Part shown: positions 1 to 8,471 of the stretch, one piece after another
Layout of the letters: every line of letters starts with the position of its first letter
How positions within the stretch are numbered: position 1 is the stretch's first letter
Assembly: GCF_029016285.1 (NCBI RefSeq)
Contig: NZ_CP091975.1
Span: 3,534,001-3,598,000, forward strand
Direction: 5' to 3'
DNA: 64,000 bases
From: Vibrio sp. DW001
GTDB taxonomy: Bacteria > Pseudomonadota > Gammaproteobacteria > Enterobacterales > Vibrionaceae
The notes under the pieces: model-generated
What the model was told of the DNA's origin: nothing
Databases searched by the model: none
The model's input: only the letters and a program-made list of their open reading frames with translations
Program-made: the position numbers and the translations under genes

Positions 1-462
1 GTTGCAGGTAGAGCGGGTAGAGCAAGTAAACCAGGTGAGGTTTTATTGCAAACACACCACCCAGATCACCCTTTATTACAAGCACTTCTCTACAAAGATT
101 ACCACCACTTCGCACAAACCGCGTTGCTAGAAAGGAAGCGGGCGAAGCTCCCTCCTTTCACCTATCTAACGCTATTTAGAGCGGAAGCAAATAACAGCGA
201 TTTAGTAGAAAATTTTTTGAGACAGATCAGACATACACTTGAGTCCAATCCATTATTTGACAACTATTCTATGATCATGGGACCCACACCTGCGCCTCTA
301 GCAAAACGGGCAGGGAAAGCGCGATGGCAACTCCTACTGCAAACACCACACAGAAGCACTATGCAAAAACTTTTACATAGTGCAAAGGCCGCCATACAGT
401 TGTTACCTTTAGCCAAGAAAGTTCGCTGGTCTATAGATATAGAACCCCAAGACTTAAGCTGA
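1..462 (+). CDS. priA: Primosomal replication helicase PriA, C-terminal part (cut by window edge)
   Basis: The reading frame is open from base 1 and ends in TGA at 460-462, giving the last 153 residues. It begins VAGRAGRASKPGEVLLQT, which is helicase motif VI (the arginine-finger region) of PriA, and continues with the KLPPFTYLTLFRAE and GPTPAPLAKRAGKARWQLLLQT blocks of the PriA C-terminal domain. PriA is the 3'-5' DNA helicase that reloads the replisome at collapsed forks. The N-terminal DNA-binding domain, Walker motifs and zinc cysteines lie outside the window. The downstream neighbours cytR and ftsN match the usual gammaproteobacterial order. Identification is firm; the start is not visible. 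Confidence 0.95.
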   Translation, partial: VAGRAGRASKPGEVLLQTHHPDHPLLQALLYKDYHHFAQTALLERKRAKLPPFTYLTLFRAEANNSDLVENFLRQIRHTLESNPLFDNYSMIMGPTPAPLAKRAGKARWQLLLQTPHRSTMQKLLHSAKAAIQLLPLAKKVRWSIDIEPQDLS

Positions 463-642
463 TGATTCATCACGCGAATGCATCATGCTTTTTATATTCG
501 CCAATGCGACAAAGCTCACACAACTTATGCAAAATTTGTTACTCTACCCGTAAATTACATTTCTCTAAAGCAATACACTTAGAGCATAAACATATAGTTA
601 CATAACAGTTATCATCGTTAGGATATCAGAGGTTAATTATTT

Positions 643-1647
643 ATGGCGACAATGAAGGATGTTGCCCAGCTTGCGGGTGTTTCAACCGCTACGGTCTCTC
701 GCGCTTTAATGAACCCAGAAAAAGTTTCTGCGTCAACTAGAAAACGTGTAGAAGACGCTGTACTAGAAGCTGGATATTCCCCAAACTCTTTAGCTCGAAA
801 TCTCCGTAGGAATGAATCAAAAACAATTATCACCATCGTTCCCGATATTTGTGACCCATATTTTACAGAGATCATTCGTGGTATTGAAGACGCAGCGATG
901 GAACATGGTTATCTAGTTCTACTTGGTGATAGCGGCAAACAGCAAAAAAGAGAAAGCTCTTTCGTTAATCTGGTTTTTACTAAACAAGCTGACGGTATGT
1001 TACTGCTTGGTACCGATTTACCATTCGATGTCAGTAAACCCGAACAAAAAAACCTGCCTCCTCTGGTAATGGCTTGTGAATACGCTCCGGAATTAGAACT
1101 ACCAACCGTGCATATTGATAACTTAACATCGGCATTTGAAGCTGTTAATTATCTAACCCAAATGGGTCACAAAAAAATTGCGCAAATTTCTGGTCCAGAA
1201 AAGGCAGCGTTATGTAAGTTCCGACATCAAGGTTATCAGCAAGCTTTACGTAGAGCCGGAATAGCACTCAATTCAACTTACACCACTCAAAGTAATTTTA
1301 CCTTTGAAGGTGGTGCTAAAGCACTTAGAAAACTACTTTCATTACCGGATGCGCCAACAGCCATATTTTGCCACAACGATACCATGGCGATTGGTGCAAT
1401 ACAGGAAGCGAAAAAACTGGGCTTGCGTGTGCCTCAAGATCTGTCCGTGGTTGGTTTTGATGATATTCAATTCTCACAATATTGTGATCCTCCATTAACC
1501 ACGGTTTCTCAACCTCGTTATGAGATTGGGCGCCAAGCAATGTTAATGATGCTAGAACTACTTAAAGGTAGAGATGTAAGAGCGGGTTCAAGATTACTTG
1601 AGACAAAACTCGTTATTAGAAATAGCGCTGCTCCCCCTAGAGCCTAG
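643..1647 (+). CDS. cytR: LacI-family transcriptional repressor CytR
   Basis: This 334-residue LacI/GalR regulator starts MATMKDVAQLAGVSTATVSRAL, an N-terminal helix-turn-helix with the TVSRAL recognition helix, followed by the hinge helix (SPNSLARNLRR) and a periplasmic-binding-like sensor domain (residues 60-330). CytR represses nucleoside uptake and catabolism genes together with CRP and is relieved by cytidine. In vibrios it also affects competence and biofilm genes. The assignment to CytR rather than another LacI member rests on the position between priA and ftsN. The start codon is the ATG ten bases after the run GTTAATTATT; no strong Shine-Dalgarno is visible. A terminator follows the stop. 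Confidence 0.88.
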   Translation: MATMKDVAQLAGVSTATVSRALMNPEKVSASTRKRVEDAVLEAGYSPNSLARNLRRNESKTIITIVPDICDPYFTEIIRGIEDAAMEHGYLVLLGDSGKQQKRESSFVNLVFTKQADGMLLLGTDLPFDVSKPEQKNLPPLVMACEYAPELELPTVHIDNLTSAFEAVNYLTQMGHKKIAQISGPEKAALCKFRHQGYQQALRRAGIALNSTYTTQSNFTFEGGAKALRKLLSLPDAPTAIFCHNDTMAIGAIQEAKKLGLRVPQDLSVVGFDDIQFSQYCDPPLTTVSQPRYEIGRQAMLMMLELLKGRDVRAGSRLLETKLVIRNSAAPPRA

Positions 1648-1685
1648 TGATTCAATCTGAATTAGAGATCTCTAGTTCACTCTCG

Positions 1686-1711
1686 AGCGGTGCTTTATGG
1701 CGCCGCTTTTT
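1686..1711 (+). terminator. Intrinsic terminator after cytR
   Basis: AGCGGTGC (1686-1693) pairs with GCGCCGCT (1700-1707), with one G-T wobble, across a 6-base loop, and runs into TTTTT. It separates cytR from ftsN. Confidence 0.75.
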
Positions 1712-1778
1712 AAACTACAATTGTCTTCCAGATACATTTTGGATTACCATATTGATACCTAAATTTGGCTGACATGTT

Positions 1779-2327
1779 ATGGCAAATAGAGATTACGTAA
1801 AACGGGGCCAAGGCACTCGTAAAAGCACGAGAAGCAAAAAGACTCCTACAAGAAAACCGTGGAAAGCGGGTTTACTTGCCGTCCTTTTATTAGGAGGGTT
1901 TGGTTATGGCCTATATATATTGAGTAATGACCCTGAGCCCCCTATTCCACCTGAAGTGAAGCAAACATCCAAACCTAAGACGACAACCAAAAAGAAAACC
2001 AGTTTGCCGGAATTGCCCAAAGAAGAATGGGATTACGTGAAATCTCTACCAAACAAAGAGATTGAAGTTGAAGCAAAAAAACAGGTCGTATCAACCGTTC
2101 CATATATTATGCAATGCGGTGCCTTTAAGTCGCTGAGCCAGGCAGAAGAACGCAAAGTTAATATTGCCTTTCAGGGCATCAGCAGCAAAATTCGCAAAAA
2201 AGAAGGCAGCAGTTGGTATAAGGTGGTTTTGGGGCCATATAAGCTCAAACGAAACGCTGAAAAAGACAAGCACGCATTACAAAGAGCCAAGATTGAACCC
2301 TGTGCTATTTGGAAAGAAACCCAATAA
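1779..2327 (+). CDS. ftsN: Cell division protein FtsN
   Basis: FtsN triggers septal peptidoglycan synthesis by activating the FtsQLB/FtsWI complex. The 182-residue protein has a basic cytoplasmic N-terminus starting MANRDYVKRGQGTR, one membrane segment at about residues 30-48 (AGLLAVLLLGGFGYGLYIL), a Pro/Thr/Lys-rich periplasmic linker, and a C-terminal SPOR domain (about 105-180) that binds denuded glycan. The SPOR domain keeps two cysteines (QCGAF and EPCAIW), as in other FtsN proteins, where they form a disulfide. It is shorter than E. coli FtsN (319 residues) because the linker is short, which is usual in vibrios. It lies directly upstream of hslVU. Confidence 0.9.
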   Translation: MANRDYVKRGQGTRKSTRSKKTPTRKPWKAGLLAVLLLGGFGYGLYILSNDPEPPIPPEVKQTSKPKTTTKKKTSLPELPKEEWDYVKSLPNKEIEVEAKKQVVSTVPYIMQCGAFKSLSQAEERKVNIAFQGISSKIRKKEGSSWYKVVLGPYKLKRNAEKDKHALQRAKIEPCAIWKETQ

Positions 2328-2356
2328 GCGACGCAAAAACAGAATATTATCCCCCC

Positions 2357-2388
2357 AAAAGCGAGATAGTTAGCTATCTCGCTTTTTT
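2357..2388 (+). terminator. Intrinsic terminator after ftsN
   Basis: GCGAGATAG (2361-2369), loop TTAG, CTATCTCGC (2374-2382), then six T. A strong rho-independent terminator between ftsN and hslV. Confidence 0.9.
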
Positions 2389-2461
2389 CATCCTTGAAAT
2401 CCTTCTAGATTATCCTCATATATTCGCTATCTCACTAGTAAAATGAAAAGAGGCTATTCTC

Positions 2462-2980
2462 GTGACTACCATTGTATCTGTACGTCGTAATAATAAAGTT
2501 GTTATTGCTGGTGATGGACAAGTATCTCTAGGCAATACTGTAATGAAAGGTAATGCTAAAAAAGTTCGTCGTTTGTATAACGACAAAGTGATTGCAGGGT
2601 TTGCAGGCGGCACCGCTGACGCGTTTACTTTATTTGAACGTTTCGAAAGTAAGCTACAAATGCATCAAGGTCACCTCACAAAAGCCGCCGTTGAACTCGC
2701 CAAAGACTGGCGCAGTGATCGTGCACTTCGTAAACTAGAAGCGATTCTAGCTGTCGCAGACGAGACAGCTTCACTCATCATCACGGGTAATGGTGATGTG
2801 GTTCAACCAGAGAACGACTTAATTGCTATTGGATCTGGCGGCAACTTTGCTCAAGCTGCGGCTATCGCACTCTTAGAAAATACCGAATTGGATGCACGTG
2901 AAATAGCAGAGAAATCACTAAACATAGCGGGTGATATTTGCGTATTTACTAACCATCACCACACAATCGAAGAATTATAA
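2462..2980 (+). CDS. hslV: ATP-dependent protease proteolytic subunit HslV
   Basis: HslV is the threonine peptidase of the HslUV (ClpYQ) protease. The 172-residue protein begins with a GTG codon followed directly by the catalytic threonine (M-TTIVSVRR), exposed after methionine removal. The [10 protein letters not shown] segment and the [14 protein letters not shown] helix are typical of this proteasome-beta-like family. A family length near 175 and the need for Thr at position 2 fix the GTG at 2462 as the start. An AAGAGG-like ribosome site lies just upstream. It is followed after 29 bases by hslU, so the two form an operon. A heat-shock promoter is expected but was not identified by reading. 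Confidence 0.96.
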   Translation: MTTIVSVRRNNKVVIAGDGQVSLGNTVMKGNAKKVRRLYNDKVIAGFAGGTADAFTLFERFESKLQMHQGHLTKAAVELAKDWRSDRALRKLEAILAVADETASLIITGNGDVVQPENDLIAIGSGGNFAQAAAIALLENTELDAREIAEKSLNIAGDICVFTNHHHTIEEL

Positions 2981-3009
2981 TTCTCTGCTCAGAACTGAGG
3001 AATAAATAC

Positions 3010-4344
3010 ATGTCGGAAATGACACCCCGTGAAATTGTTCACGAATTAAACCGCCACATTATTGGCCAAGAAAAAGCAAAACGTGCGGTGGCTATAGCAC
3101 TGCGTAATCGCTGGCGTCGAATGCAACTTGATGAAAGTTTACGCGTAGAAGTAACGCCAAAAAACATTCTGATGATTGGCCCCACTGGTGTAGGTAAAAC
3201 TGAAATAGCACGCCGCTTAGCCAAACTTGCGAATGCACCTTTCATCAAGGTTGAAGCCACTAAGTTCACGGAAGTCGGTTACGTTGGTAAAGAGGTAGAA
3301 ACCATCATTCGAGACCTTACTGATGTTTCGATTAAAATGACCCACCAGCAAGCGACTGAGAAAGTAAAATATAGAGCTGAAGAACAAGCTGAAGAACGTA
3401 TTCTAGACGCACTACTCCCACCAGCACGCGATGCATGGGGCGAGAATGAGAAACAAGAAGATACCTCGTCGAACACACGTCAGATTTTCCGTAAAAAATT
3501 GCGTGAAGGAAAACTAGACGACAAAGAGATAGATATTGACGTGGCGGCTCCGCAAATGGGTGTAGAGATAATGGCGCCTCCTGGAATGGAAGAGATGACC
3601 AATCAGCTTCAAGGTATGTTCCAAAATCTAGCGGGCAACACACAAAAGAGCCGTAAGATGAAAATCAAGGACGCCTTCAAAGCGCTAATAGAAGAAGAAG
3701 CCGCCAAACTCGTCAACCCTGAAGAGCTAAAAGAGCAAGCTATCTACAATGCTGAAAATAACGGTATCGTGTTTATAGATGAGATTGATAAAATCTGTCG
3801 GCGAGGTGAAAGCTCAGGCCCTGATGTGTCCCGTGAAGGTGTACAGCGTGATTTATTGCCTCTGATTGAAGGCAGCACAGTATCAACCAAACACGGTATG
3901 GTAAAAACAGACCATATTCTATTTATTACCTCTGGTGCATTCCAAGTATCGAAGCCTTCAGACTTAATCCCTGAACTTCAAGGTCGTTTACCTATTCGAG
4001 TAGAACTAGAAGCGCTTTCAAGCCATGACTTTGAACGCATACTAACAGAACCAAAAGCTTCCTTAACCGAACAGTATATCGCCTTACTAAAGACAGAAGA
4101 TGTTGACATCGAGTTCTCTGAAGATGGCATCCATCAGATAGCTGAAGCCGCGTGGCGCGTAAATGAAACCACTGAAAATATCGGTGCCCGTCGACTGCAC
4201 ACTGTCATGGAGAGATTGATGGATGAAATATCCTTTGACGCAACAGAAAAACCCGGCTCTAAGATGGTAATAAACTCAGCCTATGTACACGAACGTTTGG
4301 CTGAGTTTATTGAAGATGAAGATCTCAGTCGATTTATTCTTTAA
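3010..4344 (+). CDS. hslU: ATP-dependent protease ATPase subunit HslU
   Basis: HslU is the AAA+ unfoldase that feeds HslV. The 444-residue protein has Walker A GPTGVGKT at residues 57-64, Walker B in IVFIDEIDK, the intermediate I-domain (about 110-240) rich in charged residues, sensor-2 arginines in [14 protein letters not shown], and the C-terminal tail DEDLSRFIL that inserts into HslV pockets. The length matches the family (443 in E. coli). A GAGGA ribosome site precedes the ATG. A strong terminator follows. Confidence 0.97.
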   Translation: MSEMTPREIVHELNRHIIGQEKAKRAVAIALRNRWRRMQLDESLRVEVTPKNILMIGPTGVGKTEIARRLAKLANAPFIKVEATKFTEVGYVGKEVETIIRDLTDVSIKMTHQQATEKVKYRAEEQAEERILDALLPPARDAWGENEKQEDTSSNTRQIFRKKLREGKLDDKEIDIDVAAPQMGVEIMAPPGMEEMTNQLQGMFQNLAGNTQKSRKMKIKDAFKALIEEEAAKLVNPEELKEQAIYNAENNGIVFIDEIDKICRRGESSGPDVSREGVQRDLLPLIEGSTVSTKHGMVKTDHILFITSGAFQVSKPSDLIPELQGRLPIRVELEALSSHDFERILTEPKASLTEQYIALLKTEDVDIEFSEDGIHQIAEAAWRVNETTENIGARRLHTVMERLMDEISFDATEKPGSKMVINSAYVHERLAEFIEDEDLSRFIL

Positions 4345-4360
4345 TTAATAAATCTTGATC

Positions 4361-4392
4361 AAGCCCATCTACCTCTTTAGATGGGCTTTTTA
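4361..4392 (+). terminator. Intrinsic terminator of hslVU
   Basis: AAGCCCATCT (4361-4370) pairs with AGATGGGCTT (4379-4388), followed by a T run. Confidence 0.9.
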
Positions 4393-4444
4393 TTATTTGT
4401 GCAATTGGTATACTGCTCTCAATAATGTAAGGTAAACAATCTCA

Positions 4445-5362
4445 ATGAAGCAGTCACTTGTAATCTGGTTAGACGCAGCAAGGCCAAAAACACTACCACT
4501 CGCACTCGTCACTATAACGACGGGCAGCAGTTTGGCCTACTCCAATGGTAATTTTTCTTTTGCTGTTATGGCCCTTGCTCTACTTACCGCGATTCTTCTA
4601 CAAATATTATCTAATCTAGCCAACGATTATGGTGATACCCAACAAGGTACTGATAACGATGACCGCTTAGGGCCAACCCGTGCAATGCAATCAGGTGTCG
4701 TCACTCAGAGAGAGATGAAACATGCAATTCTCCTAAATATTTTCTTAACGATTATCTCCGGTTTGGCACTGATTTTCTATTCACTAGAAAGCTTTACCAA
4801 TATCCTCGCATTTTTAGGTTTGGGTCTACTCGCTATATTAAGTTCCATTGCTTATACCGTCGGTAATAGACCTTATGGTTATGTTGGGCTTGGCGACTTA
4901 TCTGTATTTGTATTTTTTGGATTACTCGGTGTTGGGGGAACTTATTTTCTTCACACTGGAATTATTGATTTTGATATTTTCATCCCTGCTATAGGATGTG
5001 GATTATTAGCTGTCGCTGTACTTAATATTAATAACATGCGTGATATCGATAATGATCGTGCATGTGGCAAAAAAACTATCGCAGTAAGACTGGGAGAACA
5101 ACCAGCGAAGTATTATCATATCGTATTGATTGGGTTAGCCTTTGTCTCTTATGTTTACTACCTATTTAGCCACAGTACGACTATTTGGATAATTGTTCCT
5201 TTCTTTTTATCTGCTATTACGTTGGCAAAACATGGTAAAGAAGTACTCCAATCAAGCTCTCCCGTCGCCATTGCGCCAATGATGCCCATCATCGTCAAAT
5301 GCGCTTCAATTACTAACATTTTGTTTTCATTGGTAGTTGTAGCTCAAACAATAGTTAGATAA
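4445..5362 (+). CDS. menA: 1,4-dihydroxy-2-naphthoate polyprenyltransferase MenA
   Basis: MenA attaches the polyprenyl tail to 1,4-dihydroxy-2-naphthoate in menaquinone synthesis. This 305-residue integral membrane protein of the UbiA superfamily has about nine hydrophobic segments. The first Asp-rich motif is within NLANDYGDTQQGTDNDDR and the second within NNMRDIDNDRACGKKT; these bind the Mg-diphosphate of the prenyl donor. The N-terminus WLDAARPKTLPLAL is typical of MenA rather than UbiA. Position between hslU and rraA agrees with E. coli synteny. Confidence 0.95.
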   Translation: MKQSLVIWLDAARPKTLPLALVTITTGSSLAYSNGNFSFAVMALALLTAILLQILSNLANDYGDTQQGTDNDDRLGPTRAMQSGVVTQREMKHAILLNIFLTIISGLALIFYSLESFTNILAFLGLGLLAILSSIAYTVGNRPYGYVGLGDLSVFVFFGLLGVGGTYFLHTGIIDFDIFIPAIGCGLLAVAVLNINNMRDIDNDRACGKKTIAVRLGEQPAKYYHIVLIGLAFVSYVYYLFSHSTTIWIIVPFFLSAITLAKHGKEVLQSSSPVAIAPMMPIIVKCASITNILFSLVVVAQTIVR

Positions 5363-5439
5363 TTGAGCCTTGTCATTGCATTGACTCAATGAGTCGATAT
5401 AATTAAAAACCTTTCAGTAGCAAATAGAAGACAACGCAT

Positions 5440-5979
5440 ATGGAATACAACACCTCTGCACTTTGTGATATTTACTCAGACCAAGTCGATGTAGTAGAAC
5501 CAATGTTCAGTAACTTTGGTGGAAGTGCCTCATTTGCAGGTCAGCTTACTACCGTAAAATGCTTTGAAGATAACGGTATTATACGTTCCATATTAGAAGA
5601 AGATGGCGCTGGTCGTATTCTATTAATCGATGGTGGTGGTTCATTACGTAGGGCTCTTATTGACGCGGAAATTGCTACATTAGCAGAAGATAACGACTGG
5701 GAAGGCATTGTTGTTTATGGCTGTGTTAGAGAAATCGATGAGTTAGAAGATATGAGCATTGGCATTCAAGCTATCGCATCAATCCCTGTTGGCGCAGCAA
5801 GTCAGCAAATTGGTGAGATAGACGTTCCTGTCAACTTTGGGGGCGTAACCTTTTTACCTGAAGATTATCTTTATGCTGACAATACCGGCATTATTATTTC
5901 ACCAGAACCATTGGACGCAGATCTAGAGATTATTGAAGAAATCGATGTTGAAACCGACGACAACGATTTTGAGCGCTAG
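5440..5979 (+). CDS. rraA: Regulator of ribonuclease E activity A
   Basis: RraA is a ring-shaped trimer that binds RNase E and RNA helicases and lowers mRNA decay. The 179-residue protein starts [21 protein letters not shown] and carries the GGSASFAGQ and [12 protein letters not shown] blocks of the RraA/MenG-like fold; the old MenG methyltransferase label for the family is wrong. It is about 18 residues longer than E. coli RraA, with an acidic tail ([14 protein letters not shown]). In related genomes zapB follows; here a 5-kb accessory locus intervenes. Confidence 0.93.
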   Translation: MEYNTSALCDIYSDQVDVVEPMFSNFGGSASFAGQLTTVKCFEDNGIIRSILEEDGAGRILLIDGGGSLRRALIDAEIATLAEDNDWEGIVVYGCVREIDELEDMSIGIQAIASIPVGAASQQIGEIDVPVNFGGVTFLPEDYLYADNTGIIISPEPLDADLEIIEEIDVETDDNDFER

Positions 5980-6032
5980 GTAATTTGTCAAAACTATTCT
6001 TCTGACATTATGACATTACACTGTACCCATAT

Positions 6033-6062
6033 GAAAAGCGGCCAACTCGGCGGCTTTTTTAA
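6033..6062 (+). terminator. Probable terminator after rraA
   Basis: AAAGCGGCC, loop, then GGCGGCTTTTTT (ends 6060): an imperfect GC-rich stem followed by six T, between the convergent rraA and the LuxR-type regulator. Confidence 0.6.
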
Positions 6063-6084
6063 TTTATAACAACGACAATCTCAT

Positions 6085-6714
6085 TTATAAACTGGCCCAA
6101 TCATTCCCTTTAAGTTGCTCTAACGCATCATGACGGCAATGTACGTTCATTTTCTTGTATAGTTTATAAATATGCGTTTTAACCGTACTTTCTGCTAAAA
6201 ATAAATCGTTAGCAATTTGCTGATTTGATTGGCCATTGGCAATATGGGATAGGATTTGCCTTTCTCTCTTTGTAAAGTCTAGTTGCAAGGTATTAGCAAA
6301 CACACTAGGGTGCCTATAATACCTCACCATTTTTTCTAAACAGTTACGAGGCATCCACATACCCCCACGCAAAATATGGTGGACACTTTTTCTAAGGTGC
6401 TCTATAGGGGCCGTATACGGAAGTACCCCTTTAACGCTCTTCCATTTCATTATTTTTTCTTCTACACTCCCTTTGGGTGCGCTGAATATAAGTATATCGT
6501 AGCCCAGCCCATCCACAAAAAAATCATTACAAAGTCCATCTTCAAGTACTGAAAAATCGAGCATGACCAAATTAATATCTTCTTGAACTCTATGCAATTT
6601 AAGTTCTTTAAGCGTCATATGCTCTACTTCTAAATCTGGCATTTCTGATAGTTCTTTTTTTATTAAACTTATTTTAAATATTTCATCCCCAACGACAACC
6701 AATTTATATCGCAT
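6085..6714 (-). CDS. LuxR-type regulator of the CsgD/VpsT group
   Basis: This 209-residue protein has an N-terminal receiver-like domain (1-115) and a LuxR/FixJ helix-turn-helix at about 145-200 (FTKRERQILSHIANGQSNQQ, then STVKTHIYKLYKKM). The receiver is atypical: Asp53 is present in VMLDFS, but the usual Asp pair and the conserved Lys are absent, as in CsgD and VpsT. Between the domains, at residues 120-123, is WMPR. In VpsT the W-[F/L/M]-[T/S]-R motif there binds cyclic di-GMP, so the W and R are kept but the Thr/Ser is Pro. It is divergent from the exported-protein operon that starts at 7450, which it probably controls; CsgD sits in the same way beside csgBA. Inferred role: biofilm matrix activator. 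True orthology to VpsT, CsgD or another family member is unresolved. Confidence 0.75.
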   Translation of the reverse strand: MRYKLVVVGDEIFKISLIKKELSEMPDLEVEHMTLKELKLHRVQEDINLVMLDFSVLEDGLCNDFFVDGLGYDILIFSAPKGSVEEKIMKWKSVKGVLPYTAPIEHLRKSVHHILRGGMWMPRNCLEKMVRYYRHPSVFANTLQLDFTKRERQILSHIANGQSNQQIANDLFLAESTVKTHIYKLYKKMNVHCRHDALEQLKGNDWASL

Positions 6715-7449
6715 AACATCACCCTCACCCTCACCACCTATTCATATAATACTCACACATAAATTCACAACTCATTTTTAAATTAAATTTGATACCAAGT
6801 ATAATCCAAACTGGCGTTAACATCCAAAATCACATGATAATTAATATATAATTTCATTGATAGAAACATATCGAGCTCCATATCAAGAATTGTTGCATTT
6901 ATTTCACGAACATTTGAATTAGCATCATAAAACCACAATCATATAAAATAACCAATACTAATAAATTACAACAAAAAATAATAAATACAATTAGTTAGAA
7001 ATATTACATTCCATTAGATAAAACTTTTTAACAAAACGCAATATCCCAATTAATGCTTTTATTACAATGATTTGTATAAATTAAAAAATGAAGTTGAATA
7101 TAGGCATTAACTCCAAAATCATACTACTAATAAAAAGGTTTATATTACAAAAAAATAAGTACTCGAAAAACAGCACTTCGAGCAATCAATAAACACAACC
7201 GTCTAATACTCTCATAAAAAACCACCAAATTATCAATATTTTTCATATAGTTAAAATGACAGTAATTACATAATTTCAATAAAAATCCGCACTGAAAATA
7301 GATTTCTCATTGATGAGACTCTAATATTTTGCATTTTCCCTATACTCAACATTACCTACCTCAGATAGGTACGAGCAACAATATACAGCAATATACTTTT
7401 ATAAGTTAACAATACAAAGAAGTAACTCAATAAAATATGGAGCACAATC
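6715..7449. promoter_or_regulatory. 735-bp AT-rich divergent promoter region
   Basis: No ORF of note lies here. The stretch is visibly much richer in A and T than its neighbours, which favours H-NS-type silencing. Two related words occur: GGCGTTAACATCCAAAATC at 6813-6831 and GGCATTAACTCCAAAATC at 7103-7120. A 6-bp inverted repeat TACCTA-N7-TAGGTA is at 7353-7371, about 80 bp before the first exported-protein gene. These are candidate regulator sites; none is proven. Confidence 0.6.
7353..7371. promoter_or_regulatory. Inverted repeat, candidate operator of exported-protein operon
   Basis: TACCTA-CCTCAGA-TAGGTA is a perfect 6-bp dyad with a 7-bp spacer, lying 78 bp upstream of the start codon at 7450. 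The binding protein is unknown; the divergent CsgD/VpsT-like regulator is the obvious candidate. Confidence 0.4.
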
Positions 7450-8124
7450 ATGAAATTTAATAAAACAACTCTAGCTATGTCTATTCTCGCTTTTACATTC
7501 ACTTCTGGATCGGTTTACGCTATAGGTGATGATATTACTACTGATGATATTGGTATCGATAATGATGATATCAGTCTATTAAGTGACAATAACACTGAGC
7601 TTCTTAGTGATAATGATCTTCAAAATGTTGGTAACTCTGATAATGATCAATACGACAGCAACAATGACTATAATGCCGAAGATTTCGGAAACGTCGATGA
7701 TGTAGGTAATGTGGACGATTCTGGTAATGTGGAAGATTCTGGCAATACAGACGACAGCTATAACGATGTATTAAGTCATAACACCCTCCAATCGCAAGCT
7801 TGGGATAACGACTCTACGACGAACACTGCCACTAGCGTTATCGATATCGATCTTACTGCTGTAGTGAACTATTCCGATATGGATTCGAGCGTATCTGGAG
7901 CCACTGTTTCTTATGGCGTGACCGATACTGACGCAGACTTTGCTTTATTTGGTCTCGAAGTTGGTGGACGTGACAGAGATAGAAACGCAATGTCAGTGAG
8001 TCAACAAAATAACATTAATGGTTCATTTAATGCTGCAGCGGGTATTACAACCGCAGCTCAAAATGCCGGTAATGCATCTTCAATTCAACAATCGGTATCT
8101 ACCAACGCGACAATTATGCCGTAA
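7450..8124 (+). CDS. Exported Asp/Asn-rich protein, Fap/amyloid-like precursor (first of operon)
   Basis: No named family was recognised with certainty. The 224-residue protein has a Sec signal peptide (1-24, cleavage near VYA-IG). A very acidic Asp/Asn region follows, with four hexapeptide repeats GNVDDV, GNVDDS, GNVEDS, GNTDDS (residues 80-103). The C-terminus (about 198-222) reads GITTAAQNAGNASSIQQSV. That motif, GI[ST]xxxQNxGNxxxIQ, recurs in the two other small exported proteins of the operon. Residues 52-62 (LSDNDLQNVGN) resemble the LSxxELxxxxGG segments of those proteins, with GN in place of GG. There are no cysteines. Inferred: structural or nucleating subunit of an extracellular fibre. 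An alternative is a calcium-binding matrix protein, given the acidic repeats. The spacing to the next gene suggests one operon. Confidence 0.6.
   Translation: MKFNKTTLAMSILAFTFTSGSVYAIGDDITTDDIGIDNDDISLLSDNNTELLSDNDLQNVGNSDNDQYDSNNDYNAEDFGNVDDVGNVDDSGNVEDSGNTDDSYNDVLSHNTLQSQAWDNDSTTNTATSVIDIDLTAVVNYSDMDSSVSGATVSYGVTDTDADFALFGLEVGGRDRDRNAMSVSQQNNINGSFNAAAGITTAAQNAGNASSIQQSVSTNATIMP
7687..7758 (+). repeat. Four 18-bp tandem repeats encoding GN(V/T)(D/E)D(V/S)
   Basis: Four consecutive 18-base units inside the first exported-protein gene encode GNVDDV, GNVDDS, GNVEDS and GNTDDS. Third-base differences show they are not a fresh duplication. Confidence 0.85.
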
Positions 8125-8141
8125 GAGATTTGGAGAAAGTC

Positions 8142-8471
8142 ATGCGTACAGCGCTATTGCTAATAGGCACTATGCTTTCGGCACCATCTATTGCAGACCA
8201 ATTATTGCTTCCTGATGACGCAGTTATCTCTGAAGAAGAATTGGAAACCTCTCGAGGTGGTCAATATCTAGTCGATATTGATTATGTTTCAGCGACATCT
8301 GAACTCGATGGCTCTAGTGTTGGCAACAATGCATTGGGAACCTACTCTGGTAATAATGTGATTACCAATGGTTCACTAAGCAACAGTTCTGGTATTTCGA
8401 ATGTCATTCAAAATACGGGTAACAATGTTGTTATTCAAAACTCAACTGTCGTGAACTTAACGTTGCATTGA
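8142..8471 (+). CDS. Small exported protein with double-glycine leader-like segment and amyloid-type motif
   Basis: The 109-residue product starts at ATG 8142, preceded by GGAGAAAGTC; an in-frame TTG at 8130 is upstream of that ribosome site and is rejected. It has a Sec signal peptide (1-18, APSIA-DQ). Then comes ISEEELETSRGG with the glycines at 39-40. This follows the LSxxELxxIxGG pattern of bacteriocin-type leaders cut by C39 peptidases, but here it lies after a Sec signal. The C-terminal half is Asn/Ser/Gly-rich and ends with GISNVIQNTGNNVVIQNS (84-101), similar to curlin/Fap beta-strand repeats. The stop overlaps the peptidase start (TGATG). Inferred: a GG-processed fibre subunit. Confidence 0.65.
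   Translation: MRTALLLIGTMLSAPSIADQLLLPDDAVISEEELETSRGGQYLVDIDYVSATSELDGSSVGNNALGTYSGNNVITNGSLSNSSGISNVIQNTGNNVVIQNSTVVNLTLH

Noticed and set aside
264..473. Antisense and other-frame ORFs inside priA, cytR, crbS, accC and others
   Set aside because: They lie wholly within confidently identified genes and have no likeness to known proteins.
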